The translations under genes and the position numbers were made by a program. A stretch of 64,000 nt of DNA from Flexamia atlantica (taxonomy: Eukaryota; Arthropoda; Insecta; Hemiptera; Cicadellidae), in contig JAQJVK010000006.1 of the NCBI GenBank assembly GCA_035578135.1, positions 23,133,285-23,197,284 of the forward strand, written 5' to 3'. Below are positions 59,757 to 64,000 of this stretch, one piece after another. The notes under the pieces were generated by a model. The model saw only the letters and a list, made by a program, of their open reading frames with translations, made no database searches and was not told the origin of the DNA. The stretch's first letter is position 1. The number at the start of each line of letters is the position of its first letter.

Positions 59757-60504
59757 GGGAAGACCTAAGACCCAGACCATGATATTGTTTTGTTTAGGGG
59801 TCCTCAGAAGCAAAAAACACCGTTCGTTCGAATTTATATATATATCTTCTATATAGATATATATATAAATATATCTATATATATGTCTGTCAACATGATA
59901 GTGGCCATAAATATGGTCCGATCTTAATTAAATTTAATACAGACGTTTAAAGTGGCAATCACTCGGACAAATTCGTGAACCAGCCCGAACGGACCACCAG
60001 AAGGGATGGTTAAGGGGGATAAACCCCCCCAAAAATGGGTTTTTTGAGTTTTTTACATAGAAAAATAAAATTTATTGAATTTTTGTTGGCACCATTGAAT
60101 TCGGCTAAAAAAAAAACAATTTAGTATTTTGAATCACTGCTCTATATCCATTGGTTACCGAGTTATTGAAAGTGGTAAACACAGTACGTTGTCCCAATGT
60201 TAACCTTATGGGAAATAAGTAAAATTCTATATCTCGCTTATTTCTCAACATATCTGAATAAAACTTGGTTTATGGCTTCATCTAGATGAGGTCTAATGTT
60301 TAATAGTCTAAAATCACCAATATTTCCATTTTCGTGGCAGCAAACCTGCATACTCATTTCCCATGTTATTCTTATGGGGCTTACAAAAACATGTCAAATC
60401 TCGCTTTGTTGGCTTGAACTAACATTTTGCATTCTCGCTTTGTTGGCTGTTCTTTTGCATTTGAAATTCGCTGAGTATGCAGGTCTGCTGCAACGGGGGT
60501 ATTT
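59757..60504 (+). mobile_element. Helentron-like family copy 8 (left end lost)
   Basis: Begins inside the family at GGGAAGACCTAAGACCCAGA, (TA)n at 59835-59883, and the complete right end CTGCAACGGGGGTAT. Confidence 0.7.
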
Positions 60505-60559
60505 ATTATTATTAATACTGTGAGGGTTCTGACAGTTCGGGACTCTAGTTTATATAAAT

Positions 60560-63500
60560 GGAGTGATAGTGAGGTAGGTTAGTATGAAAATATTAGGTTT
60601 CTGGCTACCAGTATGAAACTTTGCATAATCAATAATCATGCATTTTGGAACTACAGCCCAGACCCCAAAAAGTAGACATCTAATATTCAAAATGGCGGCT
60701 AAAAATTGTTGTAAGAGGACAAAATTTAACTATTTAGACCATGGGCCGCCAATATGAAACCCTCCCCCCACCCCCCGTGGGAATTTTTGACACTTGTATT
60801 TTTTGTTGCTACTGACATGTACTTTAAGGTTTTGCTTGTTTGTGACGTTTAAATTACAGCATAACCCAGAAAAAAATATGTATCATTGATAAATCGTTGA
60901 AAAAAATAACACGGGATCTTTTTGAAAAAAAGTCACCTGACTGCATTTTTTACATGCATTTTTTGAGATATTGACTCGGGACCAACGCCTATCATTGTTG
61001 GGTGGCTAATCCTTTATTTTGACAGGATAAAAATTTTCACCCGCCATCTTGGATCCGCAATATTGGATATCAATTTATTTTTTTAACACGTTAAGTGCCA
61101 CGCCGTTTTTTAGCCACATTACCGCAGTACTAAACAGAAATGTAGTTTTTTTTTACCATATGATGTTTTTTATACTTGTTTATCGTAGTTATAAGGTTTT
61201 CATAAAAAAAATTACGATTTTGACCAAAAATAAAGCTTGGACCAATCGGGGCGGCAGTGAAACGTTTTAGCAAAATATTGCTAGAAAAAATCAGTGCCGC
61301 CCCGATTGGACCCCGGGTAATCTTTCGGTATTTCAGGGTATTTTGCCCCGCGAAGTTGGCAGTAACTTAGTTTCCCGCCAAAACTGGTTACAACATATGG
61401 TTTTGTACACATCCCCGGGCTTTACACGTCTTCCCCCTCCCCTACCACCCCTCATCCCCGCCTTGACTTCGTGACCTTCACTCAGTTCTAGTATTCCATG
61501 ACATGCGTTTGTTTATTTGTGAGTGTCACAGTGCTTATGGATTTAAACCCTGTATTTTCAATATAATAAAGTTATATTAAACTATTTATGTTTTGTAAAT
61601 AAATTTGTCTAAAATAAAAATAAAACGTTTTTCTCAATCACACCCAAAAATAACAATTACGATGGGATTTAAGTTTTTTTAGAAAATATTTATGAATTAA
61701 TTTTCAGGTAAAATAACACTTACAGACGTAGTTTTAGTGAATTATTAATATTAGTTGTGCATTCGCAGTCTATTTTTAAGTTACAGCAAATTAAATGTAC
61801 AACACTTACGTGAAGTGAAACCACGCCGCTCCAGTTGGGGCGGCGTTTTTAGAGCAAATTTGTAAGTATATTAGGAAGGCTGTGGAAGCAATACGAGGCT
61901 ACGGCAACGCCATCTGTGAGGCACGGGATCTACTTTGCCGATTTAGTTCGTAAGATTGCCGCTAGAGGTCCACCAGTGAACTCTAGCGGCAATTTGGTGA
62001 AAGACTGCACAACCCAGGGCGCCGCCCCGGTTGGAGCGGCGCGTCACTCCGCCCGACCTACCTATGCCGCTCCGATCGGGGCGGCGTGGCACTTAACGTG
62101 TTAAAAGTAAAGATGGTATTGTGGCACATCATTATGAACTAGATTTTTACGCTGATTACAATGCTGAAATCTGTTTATGAAAATATGCATTCGTTAAAAA
62201 GATATGAACTAATAAAAATTTATCCCTATACATTTCTTATGGACGTATCGTATTTTTCATTATTTTTTTGGATTATTTTTCTTCTATCTCTCATTATAAT
62301 AAAGATATGTAGTTCGTTTTAGTCTTAAAATACTCAGTGAGTAGGCTTCAATTTGAAATTAGGCTTTAATTTGTGATATTTATCATCAACATCGGTTAAG
62401 TGACAGATAAGCTATAAGGCTCAATTTAACTTAAAAATCAATTTTTCGGAAACTTTTTTTAATCAAGTATGTATATCTCTGGTTCTGGTATGGTATTTAG
62501 TTCGTTTTGGTCTTAAAATAAGCAGTGATATGTCGGCTTTTATTGAAAATATTGATACGTAAAATCGGTTAAGCTGTAAACAAATTTTAAGGCTCGTTAC
62601 AATATAAAGTTTAATTATTTTTAAATTCTACTCTTAATGTGGATTATAACTCACCCCGAACGTGTTTTAATTAAATTATCACAGCCTCAAACGAAAGCTG
62701 ATATTTTACTGAGTCTTTTAAAAACATTCAGAACTCCAGACCTTACCTGGAACTGCAGATATCAGTCTTTATATAAACAAAAATGTCTGAAAATTTTTAT
62801 TTTATGTGGGTTTTAGAAGCATAACTCAGCTGAAACTGAAAATATAATAATAAGCTATGACTTAAATGAAAGCCAATAATCTAATAAGTCAATTAAGACC
62901 TTACGAATTTATGTTGAGTGAAAGCTCAAAAGCGACATAAACTTCCCTCTGATCTTATTGAAAGTCAGCTTACATGAAAGCTGATGATTTACTGAGTAAT
63001 TTAAGACCAAAATGAATTCAATACCTAATTTAGAACCGGAGATATTAAAACTTGACAAAAAATAAATTTCTGAAAAATTGATTTTTAAGTTAAATTGAGC
63101 CGCACAGCTCATCTGTCACTTAACTGATGTTGATGATTAATATCACAAATTAAAGCCGGTATTTCACTTATTTTAGGACTAAAAAGAACTACATATCTTT
63201 ATTATAATGAGAGAGAAGAAAAATAACCCAAAACAATATTGAAATAAGAAATGTATAGGGATAAATTTTTATTAGTGCATATCTTTTTAACGGATGCATA
63301 TTTTCAAAAACGGATTTCAGCACTGTAATCAGCGTAAAAATCTAGTTCATAATGATGTGCCACAACACCATTTTTAGATTTAAAAAAATAAATTGATATC
63401 TAATATGGCGGATCCAAGATGGTGGCCGAAAATGTTTATCCTGTCAAAATAAAGGATTAGCCACCCAACAATGATAAGAGTTGGTCCCGAGTCAATATCT

Positions 63501-63912
63501 AAAAACATGCATGTAAAAAATGCAGTCAGGTGACTTTTTTCAAAATGATCCCATGTTATTTTTTTTTCAACGATTTATCAATGATATTTTTTGTTTTTCT
63601 GGGTTATGCTGTAATTTAAAAGTCGCAAACAAGCAAAACCTTAAAGTACATGTCAGTAGCAACAAAAAAATACATGTGTTGAAAATTTCCACAGGGGGAG
63701 GGTTTCATTTTTGGCGGCACATGATCTAAATAGTTAAATTTTGTCCTCTTACAACAATATTTAGCCGCCATTTTAAAAATTAGATGTCTAATTTTTGGGG
63801 TCTGGGCTGAATTTAGTTCCAAAATGTGTGATCATTGATTATGCAAAGTTTTATGATGGTAGCCAGAAACCGAATATTCTACCCAAAAAATAGCTATCCT
63901 ACCTCACTATGA
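60560..63912. mobile_element. foldback element: long palindrome with central point near 62755
   Basis: Left arm 60560-61082 plus 62105-62600; right arm about 62900-63912. Matching pairs include GTTTCTGGCTACCA with TGGTAGCCAGAAAC, GACAAAATTTAACTATTTAG with CTAAATAGTTAAATTTTGTC, and CAATTTATTTTTTTAA with TTAAAAAAATAAATTG. Non-coding. Same family as 2870-7810. Confidence 0.8.
61087..62100. mobile_element. piggyBac-like element, 1.0 kb, in left arm of the foldback
   Basis: TTAA flanks at 61083-61086 and 62101-62104. Perfect 19-bp termini CACGTTAAGTGCCACGCCG and complement. GC-rich subterminal motifs of the form CCGATYGGGGCGGC in both orientations occur at 61247, 61295, 61830, 62022 and 62070, likely transposase-binding repeats. 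No transposase frame. The right arm of the foldback keeps the empty TTAA site. Confidence 0.8.
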
Positions 63913-64000
63913 AGAAGCACCATCATTCAGATCAAAAGTAAAGTCAGGAATAAGAGAAGTTAGTAAGCTGTCAAAGTTTATCAGCACTGTTTGCAGTTTC

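Overview
The window looks like a piece of a large, AT-rich, transposon-choked arthropod genome, most likely an insect. The support is two intron-split host genes of insect type, Helentron/Helitron-like arrays, foldback elements, several families of small cut-and-paste elements, microsatellites, and no prokaryotic gene organisation. Hemiptera is a guess from repeat style only. Most of the open frames longer than 60 codons are chance frames in repeats.

Host genes. (1) On the minus strand, four exons (25841-25668, 24298-24178, 13402-13332, 9634-9508) join in frame to give the lumenal part and coiled coil of a p24/emp24 cargo receptor of the TMED10/baiser type. The last exon (membrane span and tail) was not found and probably lies left of base 1. 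Its introns hold a Helitron-like tandem array (about 14.8-23.5 kb), a pogo-type MITE, inverted-repeat elements, a hAT-like element and older foldback repeats. (2) On the plus strand, a nuclear Lys/Ser-rich protein starts at 42730, with a donor after 44430 and a second phase-0 exon at 54511-54762. KEN boxes, an FGF motif and an RRSYERL motif suggest a sororin/dalmatian cohesin-protection protein. A weak candidate terminal exon lies at 59581-59649. Its 10-kb intron begins with a Helentron-like insertion 26 bases after the donor.

Mobile elements, left to right. 1-2.8 kb: the 3' end of a probable LTR retrotransposon with a Ulp1/SENP-type protease ORF, an acidic ORF containing a SUMO-interacting-like motif, a polypurine tract, and an LTR carrying an array of hairpins with compensatory changes. 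2.87-7.8 kb: foldback repeat interrupted by a 3.1-kb element with CAGGGTTGCCAGC ends, itself hosting PIF/Harbinger-like and piggyBac-like MITEs. 7.9-9.0 kb: hAT-like element. 14.8-23.5 kb: Helitron-like array. 26.9-30.8 kb: two broken LINEs. 31.5-32.3, 38.8, 39.8-40.6, 44.5-45.2, 48.3, 55.5-59.1 and 59.8-60.5 kb: eight copies of one Helentron-like family, two of them in tandem. 48.8-49.6 kb: mariner remnant. 51.2-52.5 kb: another Helitron-like element. 60.6-63.9 kb: a long foldback palindrome with a piggyBac-like element inserted in one arm.

The most informative material is (a) the retrotransposon pairing a SUMO-type protease with a SIM-like protein and a covarying hairpin array, and (b) several insertions whose empty site is preserved in a sister repeat inside the same window, which lets element boundaries and target preference be read directly.
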